DNA of 64,000 nt from the NCBI RefSeq assembly GCF_001043005.1, contig NZ_JYKZ01000002.1, positions 124,001 through 188,000 on the forward strand. Reading direction: 5' to 3'. Within the stretch, counting starts at the first letter, position 1. Each line of letters opens with the position of its first letter. Source of the stretch: Pseudomonas psychrophila. GTDB lineage: Bacteria; Pseudomonadota; Gammaproteobacteria; Pseudomonadales; Pseudomonadaceae. This document shows positions 63,851 through 64,000 of the stretch, piece by piece. The translations under genes were made by a program, and so were the position numbers. The notes below the pieces were generated by a model. It made no database searches, was not told where the DNA came from, and was given only the letters and a program-made list of their open reading frames with translations.

Positions 63851-64000
63851 GAGGTCGTCTCCTTTTAGCGTCGCAGGGATTCTAGGGGGTTGGGCGGTTT
63901 GACTCCACCTATGACGGTGATAGGCACTGCGCAAAGTTAGTGGGCGCGAGCGTGAATGCAATGTAAATAACCCAGTCCTTCAACAGAACTGTGTTGATGC
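63851..64000. promoter_or_regulatory. Upstream region of yaaA to the window end
   Basis: 150 bp with no gene. It should hold the yaaA promoter; no clear operator is seen. Confidence 0.35.

Overview
The window is chromosomal DNA from a Pseudomonas, most likely of the fluorescens/putida-type lineage. Four gene blocks run in the same order as I remember from P. aeruginosa and P. putida: hisD-hisC-algW-nif3-cysD-cysNC; pta-slyD-gpx-glycosyltransferase-cysZ-trxB; folX-folE-folM with flavodoxin-LysR-lrgAB; and hmgR-hmgA-fahA-maiA. Paired REP elements with the typical Pseudomonas core (GGGAGCGGGCTTGCTCGCGA or GGGAGCGAGCCTGCTCGCGA) separate many genes. No rRNA, tRNA, CRISPR array or prophage was seen.

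Layout. 1-7.2 kb: the end of histidine biosynthesis, the periplasmic protease AlgW, a Nif3-like protein and sulfate activation. 7.2-15 kb: an acyltransferase and Pta, a small DUF3565 protein, SlyD, glutathione peroxidase, a GT4 glycosyltransferase, the sulfate channel CysZ and thioredoxin reductase. 15-20.4 kb: a tightly overlapped pterin operon (hopJ-like, DUF1244, folX, folE, folM), an ABM-domain membrane protein, a divergent MerR regulator whose C-terminal region lacks B12 motifs, a PilZ-like protein and a short LOV photoreceptor with its photoactive cysteine. This looks like a blue-light response locus. 20.4-31.8 kb: flavodoxin, a LysR/LrgA/LrgB module, the homogentisate catabolic operon with its IclR repressor and operator, a leucine-dehydrogenase-like protein that lacks the usual catalytic lysine, a quinone reductase/MerR pair with a MerR-type promoter, an SOS gene (yebG) with a perfect LexA box, PsiE and a RaiA/HPF-like protein.

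32-40.2 kb: two cell-surface signalling systems for iron arranged back to back, fecIRA (ferric citrate) on the minus strand and a second sigma/anti-sigma/TonB-receptor set on the plus strand, with a Fur-box-like site between them. 40.4-45.4 kb: two EamA exporters, an AraC regulator, a 2-hydroxyacid dehydrogenase and a LysR regulator.

45.5-53.9 kb is the accessory heart of the window. It is an orphan type VI secretion module (hcp, vgrG, DUF4123 adaptor, two DUF3304 lipoprotein immunity genes, and a DUF2235/Tle1-type lipase effector). A remnant IS5-family transposase lies at one end and an internally deleted IS3-family element at the other. The module carries a readable tandem duplication: the second immunity gene is followed by a 51-codon stump of the effector gene and by a copied tail of the adaptor gene. 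The two immunity proteins are identical over the first 89 residues but differ in a central patch. 54-58.8 kb: a four-gene aromatic-acid-type efflux operon (NodT outer membrane factor, FUSC pump, DUF1656, HlyD adaptor). 58.9-64 kb: an NTF2-like protein, an MFS transporter with a divergent LysR and a perfect operator palindrome, an SDR, a small membrane protein and the peroxide-stress protein YaaA.
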